A stretch of 64,000 nt of DNA from Bacillus_AB infantis_B (GCF_008180445.1 NZ_VTER01000001.1:310001-374000); one strand, 5' to 3'. Numbered from the stretch's first letter, positions 1 through 7,490 are shown. The notes: generated by a model not told the origin, from the sequence alone. Made by a program: numbers and translations.

Positions 1-973
1 CATGCCCGAACTCATGCAGCATGGTGGTTGACCAGTAATCGCTGCTGCTGTTGTTGCACAGGACTCTTACGTCCCCTTCCCTGTCGATGTCTGTACAAAA
101 TGCATGCTGATTTTTCTTTTCCCGCGGATAAAGATCGCTGTTTTCCAGCATATCTCCAATATCCATTCCCATGGAAGCAAATGTATCAGCTGTCAGCTCC
201 TCCAGATTCTTCCCTTCATAGTAAGAATCCAAGTTCAGTGCTTTAGAAGGAGGAGCTTCCTGAAAGAATGGATCCGCATAATGCCATGGCCGGATGTCTT
301 CTATAGATATGGATAGGCGTTCTGCAATTTCCTCATCCATTTCCCGCTTCAGCTGGCGGAATGGTTCATCCGAAATTTCCTTAAGCTCATCGAAGATAGC
401 AAAGATAACGTCCCTGTCCAGCTCCTGGAGTTCAAAGCTCATTTCATGAAAATTTCTGTAGCCAAGCTTCACGGCAGTTTCGTTCCTTAATTTCACAAGG
501 TCAATTAGCTTCTTTTCGACTTTGCTGCCAATTGTCTTGCTTGCATGCCAGGCCCGCTCGCGCAGCTCGTTATCCTTGCTATCTGTAAGGATTTTCCTGA
601 TATCATTTTCCGAAACTTCCCTTCCATCCAGAACGGCTCTGTATGTATTGAAGACGCCTATTAACTCTGAGCTTCTTTCAGAAAGGTCCTTAAGTACACC
701 TGCGTCCAGCTGATTTTTTACCATGCTGTTCTTCAGCAGCTGCAGCTGCCTTTGTTCAAGCTGGTTTAGTTCCCCGCTATCGAGGAATTCCTTTACATCT
801 TGAAATCTTTCAGAATCTGATAAGTAGAGGCTGACCTCTGTCTGTGCCTCAGCTGTCTTCCTGTTCCATTCATCTTCTCCAGTTACAGAAGCTTTCCATG
901 AAGCTTCAGCGCGCTTTTTCTGGAGCTTTTGCAAGGCTTCATTTTGTTTTTGTAAAAACTGTTCTGCTGTCAT
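1..973 (-). CDS. M2/M3-type zinc metallopeptidase, N-terminal part (cut by window edge)
   Basis: Reading leftward from ATG at 973, preceded by an AGGAGG ribosome site about 8 bases upstream, the frame stays open for 324 codons to the window edge. The visible part is a charged, helical N-terminal domain typical of oligopeptidase F/ACE-like zinc peptidases. The last residues read MLHEFGH, the start of the HExxH zinc motif in which two histidines bind zinc and Glu is the catalytic base, so about the last third of the protein lies outside the window. There is no signal peptide, so it is probably a cytoplasmic peptidase that degrades short peptides. The DREGDVRV and DYWSTTMLHEFGH context resembles the M2-like Bacillus enzymes more than PepF, but the M2/M3 choice is uncertain. 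Confidence 0.75.
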   Translation of the reverse strand, partial: MTAEQFLQKQNEALQKLQKKRAEASWKASVTGEDEWNRKTAEAQTEVSLYLSDSERFQDVKEFLDSGELNQLEQRQLQLLKNSMVKNQLDAGVLKDLSERSSELIGVFNTYRAVLDGREVSENDIRKILTDSKDNELRERAWHASKTIGSKVEKKLIDLVKLRNETAVKLGYRNFHEMSFELQELDRDVIFAIFDELKEISDEPFRQLKREMDEEIAERLSISIEDIRPWHYADPFFQEAPPSKALNLDSYYEGKNLEELTADTFASMGMDIGDMLENSDLYPREKKNQHAFCTDIDREGDVRVLCNNSSSDYWSTTMLHEFGH

Positions 974-1069
974 GCTTTTTCCTCCTCTGGGTTTCAGACT
1001 TATTATATATTCTTGGAATGACAGCAAAAACCCTGTTTCTCTCCAAAAAAAGTTTCGTAAACCGAAACT

Positions 1070-1726
1070 TTACTTACTGAAAGCATTGACCGCTGCAAGC
1101 ATGATAAAGGAAATCCCAATCATAACTGCCGTCCAAAGCCAGGCCATCTCCATATTGCCCGAGTCAATGGCAAAATATATGGCCGTCGGAATGGTTTGCG
1201 TTTTGCCGGGAATATTGCCGGCAAACATAAGTGTTGCCCCAAATTCCCCGAGCGCTCTGGCAAAGCTGAGGATAGCCCCGGCAGCCAGCGCTTTGGCTGA
1301 CAGCGGCAGTGCTATGAAGAGAAATACCTTCAGCTCTGAAGCTCCATCAACTCTTGAAGCATCCTCTATTTCCTTCTCGATCGTTTCAAAGCCCGTCTTT
1401 GCGGACTGGTACATCAGAGGAAAGGCGACAACACTGGACGCAATCACGGCAGCCAGCCAGGTAAATATGACCGGCTGCCCCAAAAAGATTTCTATCGCTT
1501 TTCCAAAGAACGACTGCTTACCAAACACGATGATAAGCAGGAATCCGACCACAGACGGCGGAAGTACGAGAGGCAGGAGGAGGATGGTTTCGATAAGCGG
1601 CTTTCCTTTGAATTTTTTTAATGATAGCACTCTTGCCAAAAGAATGCCTGCAGCAAAGACAATAGCCAATGAAATGGCTGCCACAGAAATCGACAGCCGG
1701 ACGGGCGACCAGAAGTCCTCTGTCAT
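1070..1726 (-). CDS. modB: Molybdate ABC transporter permease ModB
   Basis: A 218-residue inner-membrane protein with five to six hydrophobic segments. It carries the binding-protein-dependent permease signature near residues 150-170 (ALGEFGATLMFAGNIPG), the EAA-type loop typical of ModB/CysT permeases that docks on the ATPase. The length matches ModB. It would form the molybdate channel with the binding protein ModA and the ATPase ModC, feeding molybdenum-cofactor enzymes. Neither modA nor modC is next to it: a peptidase gene lies downstream and a nitroreductase upstream, with only 205 bp between. The partners must be elsewhere or lost. Molybdenum-related genes (fdhD, moaA) occur 59 kb away in this window. 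Confidence 0.85.
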   Translation of the reverse strand: MTEDFWSPVRLSISVAAISLAIVFAAGILLARVLSLKKFKGKPLIETILLLPLVLPPSVVGFLLIIVFGKQSFFGKAIEIFLGQPVIFTWLAAVIASSVVAFPLMYQSAKTGFETIEKEIEDASRVDGASELKVFLFIALPLSAKALAAGAILSFARALGEFGATLMFAGNIPGKTQTIPTAIYFAIDSGNMEMAWLWTAVMIGISFIMLAAVNAFSK

Positions 1727-1892
1727 CCTTCCCTTCTCCGGCTATATTCAACTAGTATCATTTTTTAATGCCCCCTGTATTTTCTGCTAGATTCATTATA
1801 GCCGAAAAATGAAGGTGATAAAGGGATTTTGCTTTCTGTCATTTAAGAATTAGAGGTATCCTATTCATAGTTTTCAGCCCATTTGACAAAAT

Positions 1893-1921
1893 AAAAAAGG
1901 ACAGGCAATTGCCCTGTCCTT
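1893..1921 (-). terminator. Rho-independent terminator of the nitroreductase gene
   Basis: An inverted repeat AAGGACAGG / CCTGTCCTT with a short loop is followed on the minus strand by a run of T. It begins 10 bp past the stop codon of the gene at 1932-2417. Confidence 0.85.
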
Positions 1922-1931
1922 CTATGCATTA

Positions 1932-2417
1932 TTACGGAAGCTTTTTAATCTTGTCTTCGATGCTGATGCGCTCTTTGATAGCCGGGATTTCTTCGGGGTA
2001 GCCAAAAGCGATAATGCCGACTACCTCGTTCCCTTCCTCAACTCCGAGCACTTCCCTCGCAGCCTTTGAAGCACCAAGAGAACACCAGAAAGTCCCTACT
2101 CCCTCATCCCATGCCTGCAGCATGAAGTTCTGGATAAAGCATGCCACGGCAGCAGTATTTTCAACCGTTTCCAGTTCAGTTTTTCCATGCTTGACCGTGA
2201 CGGCCATCACTTCCGGCGCACCGCCAAAATCTGTTTTATGCTTCAGCTTTCCGCGTGTCTCCGGGCCGGCAAAAATAATATCCCAAGGCTCAGTCATTTT
2301 ATGGTTGGGAGCAAGGCTGGCCGCTTGAAGCCACTTCATGAACAACGCCTCATCCACTGGATCTGCTTTAAACTTTTTGATTGTTCTTCGTGTCGTAACC
2401 AATTGTTCAATATTCAT
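1932..2417 (-). CDS. Nitroreductase family protein
   Basis: A 161-residue FMN-dependent nitroreductase-fold protein that reduces a small electrophile with NAD(P)H. Recognisable parts are the N-terminal RRTIKKFK (phosphate-binding arginines), the LAPNHKMTEPWDI block, the central GVGTFWCSLG loop and the C-terminal GIIAFGYPEE. The start is taken at ATG 2417, because GAGGTG lies about 9 bases upstream; an in-frame upstream ATG at 2450 lacks a ribosome site and overlaps the Fur box. The gene is monocistronic, with its own promoter at 2465-2493 and terminator at 1893-1921. A Fur-like operator lies between promoter and start, so expression under iron limitation is likely. The substrate is unknown. 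Confidence 0.85.
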   Translation of the reverse strand: MNIEQLVTTRRTIKKFKADPVDEALFMKWLQAASLAPNHKMTEPWDIIFAGPETRGKLKHKTDFGGAPEVMAVTVKHGKTELETVENTAAVACFIQNFMLQAWDEGVGTFWCSLGASKAAREVLGVEEGNEVVGIIAFGYPEEIPAIKERISIEDKIKKLP

Positions 2418-2435
2418 TACATCAAGCACCTCATC

Positions 2436-2454
2436 AATAATGATAATCATTTTC
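2436..2454. promoter_or_regulatory. Fur box
   Basis: The 19 bases AATAATGATAATCATTTTC match the classical Fur box GATAATGATAATCATTATC at 17 of 19 positions. The site lies just downstream of the -10 element and upstream of the start codon of the nitroreductase, a classical repression position. Confidence 0.7.
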
Positions 2455-2464
2455 GTCCAACTTC

Positions 2465-2493
2465 ATTATAGCAAATAATTCCTTAGTTTTGAA
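2465..2493 (-). promoter_or_regulatory. Sigma-A promoter of the nitroreductase gene
   Basis: On the minus strand TTCAAA is followed by a 17-bp spacer and a perfect TATAAT. The Fur box begins 10 bases downstream of the -10 element. Confidence 0.65.
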
Positions 2494-2497
2494 CCAT

Positions 2498-2539
2498 AAA
2501 GCAAAAGCCCCGTACTTTAAGCAGCAGGGCTTTTGCTTT
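2498..2539 (-). terminator. Strong hairpin, probable terminator
   Basis: A perfect 13-bp inverted repeat (AAAGCAAAAGCCC at 2498-2510, complement at 2527-2539) with a 16-base loop and T-rich arms on both strands. It lies downstream of the minus-strand gene at 2614-2841 and just upstream of the nitroreductase promoter, so it insulates the two units. Confidence 0.75.
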
Positions 2540-2613
2540 CGGAGGTATATACATTATAGGTATGCAGCGATTTGGATGGGTATTCTAAAATACTGCTGGC
2601 CTTTGCGGCATAG

Positions 2614-2841
2614 CTAGATATTGTTTTTCACACTCGGGCTATCTTCCTCGTCACCATCCCACACTACACCTGCTGGCACGGCCATAAAAACCCTGTCAGC
2701 GGACTGCTGGCCAAACCCCTGGTTTTTCTTTCCGTTCACCGCTTTGTTAACCATGATATTCTGGCCAAAGATTATACCAGATCCATGATCAGTACTTCTT
2801 ATTGATGTCTTGCCTATGGTTACACGCGTAGGATAGAACAT
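2614..2841 (-). CDS. Small GerPA/GerPF-like spore protein
   Basis: A 75-residue protein with a GGGGGA ribosome site 8 bases before ATG 2841. It shares a pattern with the two genes divergent from it: a short beta-rich start, an asparagine/glycine segment (IIFGQNIMVNK), the block KKNQGFGQQ, and an acidic end DGDEEDSPSVKN. The size and layout resemble the GerPA/GerPF family of small coat-associated proteins that help germinants pass the spore coat, but the similarity is judged by eye. It is divergently transcribed from 2930-3427 across an 88-bp gap. Alternative: an uncharacterised small spore-coat family. Confidence 0.6.
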   Translation of the reverse strand: MFYPTRVTIGKTSIRSTDHGSGIIFGQNIMVNKAVNGKKNQGFGQQSADRVFMAVPAGVVWDGDEEDSPSVKNNI

Positions 2842-2929
2842 GCTTTTCCCCCTTTTGCTCTCACTGACCGTTTATCATAAATTATGCAGAGCTGAATATA
2901 CTTAGAAGCAAACAAAGGGGGAGATATAA

Positions 2930-3181
2930 TTGCCGGCTCCTGCGCCATTTATCAATATCAACATCTGTGCAATCAAGATCAATTCTTTCGAGAATGCTTC
3001 CGCTGTCAATATCGGCCAGAACCTTCTTGCCGAGTGGCATAATTCGGATAAAAAGAATCAGGGCTACGGACAGAATTTTGGTGATGCAAGCGGATTCATC
3101 GGCACAAAGGGAATGGTTGATGACCGTGATCAGCTTGACTCCAATTCAACTTTCGATTCTGCGAGAATTCCAAATCTGTAG
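2930..3181 (+). CDS. Small GerPA/GerPF-like spore protein
   Basis: An 83-residue protein starting with TTG at 2930 behind the ribosome site AAAGGGGGAGA. Its layout matches the neighbouring genes: INICAIKINSFENASAVNIGQN, then DKKNQGYGQNFGDAS, then an Asp/Ser-rich end (DDRDQLDSNS). The pattern fits the GerPA/GerPF type, and a structural or permeability role in the spore coat is inferred from that. It is followed after 12 bp by a paralogue, so the two are probably one transcript ending at the hairpin at 3427-3454. Confidence 0.6.
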   Translation: MPAPAPFININICAIKINSFENASAVNIGQNLLAEWHNSDKKNQGYGQNFGDASGFIGTKGMVDDRDQLDSNSTFDSARIPNL

Positions 3182-3193
3182 GGAGTGATGCTT

Positions 3194-3427
3194 GTGATAT
3201 TTGCCCCCATGGTGGTAAATCTTCTCGCCTTAAAGGTCAATGTGCTTGACCATGCTTCTATTGTGAATATGGGGCCGAACCAATTTATCGACCAGTTCAT
3301 CTCTTATAAAAGGAATCAGGGATTTGGCGAACAAAATGGCGATGTGTCGCCGGTCAATATTCCAATATCCTGGATTGCCGATCCTGACCTGAATGATTCC
3401 AACTCAGTGAAAAACAGTGTGATATAG
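3194..3427 (+). CDS. Small GerPA/GerPF-like spore protein, tandem paralogue
   Basis: A 77-residue protein. Start codons GTG 3185, ATG 3188 and GTG 3194 are all possible; GTG 3194 is chosen because GGGAG lies 8 bases before it and the N-terminus then lines up with the paralogue at 2930. Shared landmarks are LALKVNVLDHASIVNMGPN, YKRNQGFGEQNGD and the acidic, Ser/Asn-rich end DPDLNDSNSVKN, which also matches the end of the divergent gene at 2614-2841. Three diverged copies in 800 bp imply local duplication. The family assignment is tentative. Confidence 0.6.
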   Translation: MIFAPMVVNLLALKVNVLDHASIVNMGPNQFIDQFISYKRNQGFGEQNGDVSPVNIPISWIADPDLNDSNSVKNSVI

Positions 3428-3454
3428 AAAAAGCCCGCGAGAGCGGGCTTTTTC
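3427..3454. terminator. Bidirectional terminator between convergent genes
   Basis: A perfect 12-bp stem GAAAAAGCCCGC / GCGGGCTTTTTC with a 4-base loop, T-rich on both strands. It overlaps the stop codon of the small spore gene and ends one base before the stop of the convergent HTH-F1beta gene. Confidence 0.9.
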
Positions 3455-4522
3455 TTATGATTCTTTCCCCTGATGGGTGGCCAGGCTTCCAATATAGGCC
3501 AGCTCATCTGCCGAATAAGCATCTGCCCCGCCATCCAGAATTTTTCGGACGTCAGACAGGTTTTCCTGAAGCGATACCGATTGTCCTTTTTGTCCTGTAA
3601 ATTCTTCCGCTGTATAAAATGGCTGGGTCAGATAGGCTTCCAGCAATGCACCGCGCTGATACCCCAGTGTTTCGGAGTGCGGAAGCCTCTCCGTTCCCCC
3701 CGCCTGGACAAGCGCCTTTAATTCCCTGTAGCGGCGGAGGAGCTTTTGCGCCTTCTGCTGGATGGTCAGATGGGCCTGATCCAGATATGCTCCCTCAAGG
3801 ACAGAAGAGGCAGAGTAAATAGGATTTACCGCAGGATATAAATGCCTGGCAGCAAGGTCGGCATCAAACTGCCATAATGTTTCCAGCGGTCCATAAGGAA
3901 ATTCATCATCTACTGCCTCCCCTTTTAAATCCAGGAGGAAGGTTGTTACAGAGCTGATCCCGTTCGCCTCCAGCCTGCCCTGCAAATCATGGATGATTCC
4001 ATTCACCACATGTGCTCTGTCAGCTGCAAACAGAACTTCTTCATTCTTTGAATGTTCTGAGAGAAGCCGGTATGCATCCTCAATGGTTGCAGCAGTATAA
4101 TCTGTATTGATCAGAATATCCTGAAGTTCCGGATAACCCCCTTCCGGCATGAGCAGGATTGTCTTATAGCCTTCTTTCTTGAGCCGGAAAAACAGCTCTG
4201 TCAGGAGTACTAACTGTCCCATTCCTGGCCTGGCCACTAAACCGGCCGTCCCTCCTTTCGCCAATGGTGCAAACAGGTCGAGCGCCTTGATTTTCGTTTC
4301 AATCATCTCTGCCTTCTCCCCTCTAATAATTAAATCATCCAGACTGCATTCTGCCAGTTCAGCAAGCAGGGCGATCGTCCTTACCTCAGCCCTGCCTACC
4401 GGAATCTTTCCGGTGCAAAGATTGGAAACTGTAGCAGGACGAAGTCCCACGGATTTTGCAGCTGCCGTCAAATTTGGAACCTTCTTGCGAAGCAGAGATA
4501 CATTCAAGCGTAAATTTTCCAA
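3455..4522 (-). CDS. HTH domain fused to degenerate F1-ATPase beta-subunit core
   Basis: About 355 residues. Numbered from the first possible start (GTG 4531), residues 5-65 form a Cro/XRE-like helix-turn-helix (GLRPATVSNLCTGK). From residue 78 the protein follows the F1-ATPase beta subunit: ETKIKALDLFAPLAKGG corresponds to the segment before Walker A, residues 100-107 (ARPGMGQL) sit where beta has GGAGVGKT, 231-243 (LYPAVNPIYSASS) matches YPAVDPLDSTSR, and 303-313 (QPFYTAEEFTG) matches SQPFFVAEVFTG. The Walker A Lys and Thr and the catalytic GER motif are absent, and Walker B is reduced to VLFAADRAH, so ATP hydrolysis is unlikely. TTG 4522 is preferred as the start, since AGGAGG lies 8 bases upstream. 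It probably acts as a DNA-binding regulator. TTGAAAAGTAATT repeats in front of it suggest autoregulation. Confidence 0.8.
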   Translation of the reverse strand: MENLRLNVSLLRKKVPNLTAAAKSVGLRPATVSNLCTGKIPVGRAEVRTIALLAELAECSLDDLIIRGEKAEMIETKIKALDLFAPLAKGGTAGLVARPGMGQLVLLTELFFRLKKEGYKTILLMPEGGYPELQDILINTDYTAATIEDAYRLLSEHSKNEEVLFAADRAHVVNGIIHDLQGRLEANGISSVTTFLLDLKGEAVDDEFPYGPLETLWQFDADLAARHLYPAVNPIYSASSVLEGAYLDQAHLTIQQKAQKLLRRYRELKALVQAGGTERLPHSETLGYQRGALLEAYLTQPFYTAEEFTGQKGQSVSLQENLSDVRKILDGGADAYSADELAYIGSLATHQGKES

Positions 4523-4552
4523 ATTTTCCACCTCCTGTTTATAGAGTAATAT

Positions 4553-4596
4553 AAATTACTTTTCAAAGCAACTAGAAATTACTTTTCAAAGTAATT
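4553..4596. promoter_or_regulatory. Repeated operator-like sequence before the HTH-F1beta gene
   Basis: AAATTACTTTTCAAAG occurs at 4553-4568 and again at 4576-4591, 23 bp apart. The second copy extends into the perfect palindrome ATTACTTT-TC-AAAGTAAT at 4579-4596. On the minus strand one copy gives TTGAAA, 17 bp from TATAAA, so the repeats overlap the likely -35 region. The arrangement fits a dimeric repressor, possibly the downstream HTH protein itself. Confidence 0.5.
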
Positions 4597-4631
4597 TTTA
4601 TTACCAAATAAAAAAGAAGGCTCTCGCCTCC

Positions 4632-5132
4632 TCAACTAAGATAAAGAATCATGTGGTCTTCGTCAAAATAGCTTTCACCAATTTTTAATGCCCTTTTTTC
4701 AACACCGTATACAGTAAATCCAAATGACGCATAAAGCCTTTTGGCAGGCTCATTCCCGCTTTCAACCGAAAGGGTGACCTGTTCTATTCCCGGGTCTGAA
4801 CGAGCTTCATCAAGAGCTGCTTCAATCAGCTTCCTGCCTGCTCTCTTGCCTCTGTAATCAGGTTTAACATACATCGCAGCAATCATTGCCCGATGCTTAA
4901 GCTTCCGTTTTGCATCCTTAATCAGAGTTACCGTTCCAACCATAGCTCCATTCTCAAATGCGCCAAACTCTGCAGAGAGAACTGAAGCAAAACGATTGGC
5001 GTAAAAATCGGCCGAATTTCCTTGTTCCTCTTCATAACTGGATGCAAAGGCTTCAGGTTTGTTTTGCAGCGCTTCAAGCCGCAGCTTTTTGTACTCCTCT
5101 GCGTCTTCTTTCCCCAGCTTTCTGACTTCCAT
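4632..5132 (-). CDS. GNAT family N-acetyltransferase
   Basis: A 166-residue GNAT protein that should transfer acetyl from acetyl-CoA to an amine. The acetyl-CoA pyrophosphate loop is seen at VKPDYRGKRAGRKLI (Q/RxxGxA/G-like), preceded by the beta4 strand AMIAAMYV and followed by ESGNEPAKRLYASFGF, the usual Asn and Tyr of the fold. ATG 5132 is chosen over ATG 5162, because GGGGGAG lies 7 bases before it. No partner gene is adjacent on the same transcript except the germination operon ending at 5184, from which it is separated by 51 bp. The substrate is unknown. Confidence 0.85.
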   Translation of the reverse strand: MEVRKLGKEDAEEYKKLRLEALQNKPEAFASSYEEEQGNSADFYANRFASVLSAEFGAFENGAMVGTVTLIKDAKRKLKHRAMIAAMYVKPDYRGKRAGRKLIEAALDEARSDPGIEQVTLSVESGNEPAKRLYASFGFTVYGVEKRALKIGESYFDEDHMILYLS

Positions 5133-5183
5133 ATAACTCCCCCTATGCGATAGTGAGTACATTATCGCATTAAACAGAGGCGG

Positions 5184-6278
5184 CTAGAAAGCCTGATTCC
5201 TCTCTTTTTTCAAGACAAGGAGCACTGCCAGTATACCTGGAAACAGAAACTGAAAAGGGAGATGGACCAGATACGGGACTACTTTCAGCCCTAAGAACAA
5301 ATGCTGCGGAAGGTTTTCAGCCATATACAGTGTTGCAAGCATAGCTAATGATGCAGCGGGGTATATGATATTTTCTTTTTTCAGCTTCCTGAAAACATTT
5401 GCAAAAGCCATTGTACCAGCCTCGAAAAAGATGCCGATTTTAATAAAACCAACAAAAAGAAAGCTGAACACAGAGAATATCTCCAGATGCTGGATAACCT
5501 CCAGATACTCAATCATCTCGATCGATTTTACAAGCGGATATGTATATATGGCAGCTGTTTTTGCCCCAACTATGCCGATGATGAGCTCTGAAAGAATTAG
5601 AATGATTATACCTGCCGCGATAACGGCCAGCCAGCCTTTTTTTATAAGTTTTTCGGGCTGATTGACTGAAGCGAAAATAAGCAGGAATACCACCATCTCT
5701 CCATAAGGGAATGTAAACAGCTGTGGCAGGGTTCCCCACTTGATTTCATCAGGATTATACAAAGGCATTATATTTTCCATAGAAAAGAAGTCGGACATGA
5801 GCGCCAGCGCAATAAGAGAGAAAACGAGCAGCATGGTCATGAACATCAGGATTTCAGCAGTGCGTGCCAGCGCCTCCAGTCCCAGCTTGCATCCATAGGC
5901 TGCCAAAATAAGGAGCATGGCAGAGATGATCCAGTCCCGGATATTATAAAAAAGCGTCTGGCTGATAAAATAGGAAAAATCTTTTACAATTCTTGCAGCG
6001 ATATAGTAAAAGTATATAGAATATAAGAGGCTGATGATTTTACCGCCTGCTTTCCCGAATCCCTTCTCAAGTATTTCCCCGAAATCTGCCCATCCGCCTT
6101 TATGGAGAATAAATGCATAAAAGAAGAACAATACAATGCCCACAAACATTGCAAAGAGATTGATCAGCCATGCATTTTCCTCGGAATCCAGGCCCAGCCC
6201 CACTACTACTGTACTCCCAAGAAGAAAGAGGGTCAGAAGCGCAAACATTTGAAATACTGTAATTTTAACTGTGCCCAT
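5184..6278 (-). CDS. Spore germination receptor B subunit (GerAB/GerKB family permease)
   Basis: A 364-residue APC-superfamily membrane protein with about ten hydrophobic segments, the size of GerAB-type germinant receptor subunits (PF03845). Typical elements are the N-terminal TVKITVFQMFALLTLFLLGSTVV segment (read here as positions 3-25) and the central FPYGEMVVFLLIFAS, where the family has a conserved FPxGE. In the spore inner membrane the B subunit is the germinant-binding subunit of the A-B-C receptor complex. It is the third gene of the operon gerA-gerC-gerB, 15 bp after gerC, the gene order of the gerK operon. Confidence 0.9.
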   Translation of the reverse strand: MGTVKITVFQMFALLTLFLLGSTVVVGLGLDSEENAWLINLFAMFVGIVLFFFYAFILHKGGWADFGEILEKGFGKAGGKIISLLYSIYFYYIAARIVKDFSYFISQTLFYNIRDWIISAMLLILAAYGCKLGLEALARTAEILMFMTMLLVFSLIALALMSDFFSMENIMPLYNPDEIKWGTLPQLFTFPYGEMVVFLLIFASVNQPEKLIKKGWLAVIAAGIIILILSELIIGIVGAKTAAIYTYPLVKSIEMIEYLEVIQHLEIFSVFSFLFVGFIKIGIFFEAGTMAFANVFRKLKKENIIYPAASLAMLATLYMAENLPQHLFLGLKVVPYLVHLPFQFLFPGILAVLLVLKKERNQAF

Positions 6279-6293
6279 GTCTTTCCTGCTTTC

Positions 6294-7484
6294 TCAGCGC
6301 AATTTCATCACATCGCCGAATTCTGTAATGACCACTTCCACTTCTATATTTGTCCGCATATCAGGATAAACGGATTCCCACTTTTTCTCAATCTCTGACC
6401 ACAGCTGCGGCTTTCTAGTATAAAGCCTCTTTCCAAATCCAATATAATCAAGATTGTCTTCTTGGCTTTGTTCAATAAGCTCTTCAATTTGTTTTTGGAG
6501 CTCCGCAGTGAAGACTTTTTCATATTCCTTATTAGATGGAAGGGTAAAATCCAGGCTGCAGCTCGTTTCAATTACCTCTCCATCAAGCTTGACGCTGATA
6601 TCGAATCCTGGCATCCCATTGATTACCTTCGGCTTGAATTTCGGCTTGTATTTGCTCACATTCATTGATGTGAAACCCTTCTCTCCATTCGGGCACCCTG
6701 CCTCGAACAGAGTCCTCTCAAGCTTTTTTTCCAGCAGAAGCAGAATCTTACTCTGTTCAGTATCCAGGAACCCCTCAAGTTTATCATTGCGGAAAACGGC
6801 CATACCTCCGATTTTGATTTTTGCAGGGGGATCAAACTCTTCAATATTGGCTTTCTTCATTCCCGTGCCAGCATCTCCCTCGACTTGGAGGTACGGAATG
6901 CTGATTTGGGCAGTAGTCTGATTCAGCAGATAATTTTTTATTTTATTTGGATAGACGGGTACTGCCGTTCCAAGGTCAGAGCCTATATTACGGGCGATTT
7001 CTTTAATCCTTCTGGCTGAAATCTTCTGGATTGGCGTAAAAATCTTTAAAATTTCTCCCGGCTTGGTGCCTTTGCTAATAAAAACCTGTAAATTTGAGGT
7101 GACATTTGGTTCCATTATAAGGAAATCAATAGCTTCCTTGATGCCGTTTTCCTTGGCCAGTTCTTCATCCATAATGAAAACTTCCGTATCATCAAGGAAT
7201 AAATAGCGTGAAACCTTCTGTGATGCAAGCCGCACTGCTTCTGAAAAAGTTCTTCCTGTCTGTTCATATACCACGGCGCCCAAATCACCAGTTGCTTCCT
7301 TTTGGGAGGCTGTAGGACTGATCACCTGAATAGTGACCTTGTATAAATCTTCTTCCTTTTCAACACCTATTGCTGATACAATCGCCAGGTTTTTTAAAAA
7401 CGAATTTTCAACATTTTTTCCTACAATGAAAAAACCAATAATAACGGCAGGCCACAAAATAAATTCCTTCCAGCTTATTTTCAT
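6294..7484 (-). CDS. Ger(x)C family germination protein without lipobox
   Basis: A 396-residue C subunit of a Ger receptor. The family landmark LAIVSAIGVEKEEDLYKVTIQVISP follows directly after the N-terminal segment, and the domains run to the end with the usual length. Ger(x)C proteins are normally lipoproteins with an LLxGCWDxxE lipobox. Here the corresponding stretch is GFFIVGKNVENSFLKN, with no cysteine before residue 200, so lipidation by Lgt is impossible and the hydrophobic residues 8-22 would act as a membrane anchor. It lies 6 bp after gerA and 15 bp before gerB in one operon. The loss of the cysteine is read directly from the sequence; the functional effect is inference. Confidence 0.88.
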   Translation of the reverse strand: MKISWKEFILWPAVIIGFFIVGKNVENSFLKNLAIVSAIGVEKEEDLYKVTIQVISPTASQKEATGDLGAVVYEQTGRTFSEAVRLASQKVSRYLFLDDTEVFIMDEELAKENGIKEAIDFLIMEPNVTSNLQVFISKGTKPGEILKIFTPIQKISARRIKEIARNIGSDLGTAVPVYPNKIKNYLLNQTTAQISIPYLQVEGDAGTGMKKANIEEFDPPAKIKIGGMAVFRNDKLEGFLDTEQSKILLLLEKKLERTLFEAGCPNGEKGFTSMNVSKYKPKFKPKVINGMPGFDISVKLDGEVIETSCSLDFTLPSNKEYEKVFTAELQKQIEELIEQSQEDNLDYIGFGKRLYTRKPQLWSEIEKKWESVYPDMRTNIEVEVVITEFGDVMKLR

Positions 7485-7490
7485 CTCACA

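Noticed and set aside
972..1790. 272-codon open frame on the plus strand
   Set aside because: It is antisense to modB and has no ribosome site of its own; modB is the clear gene.
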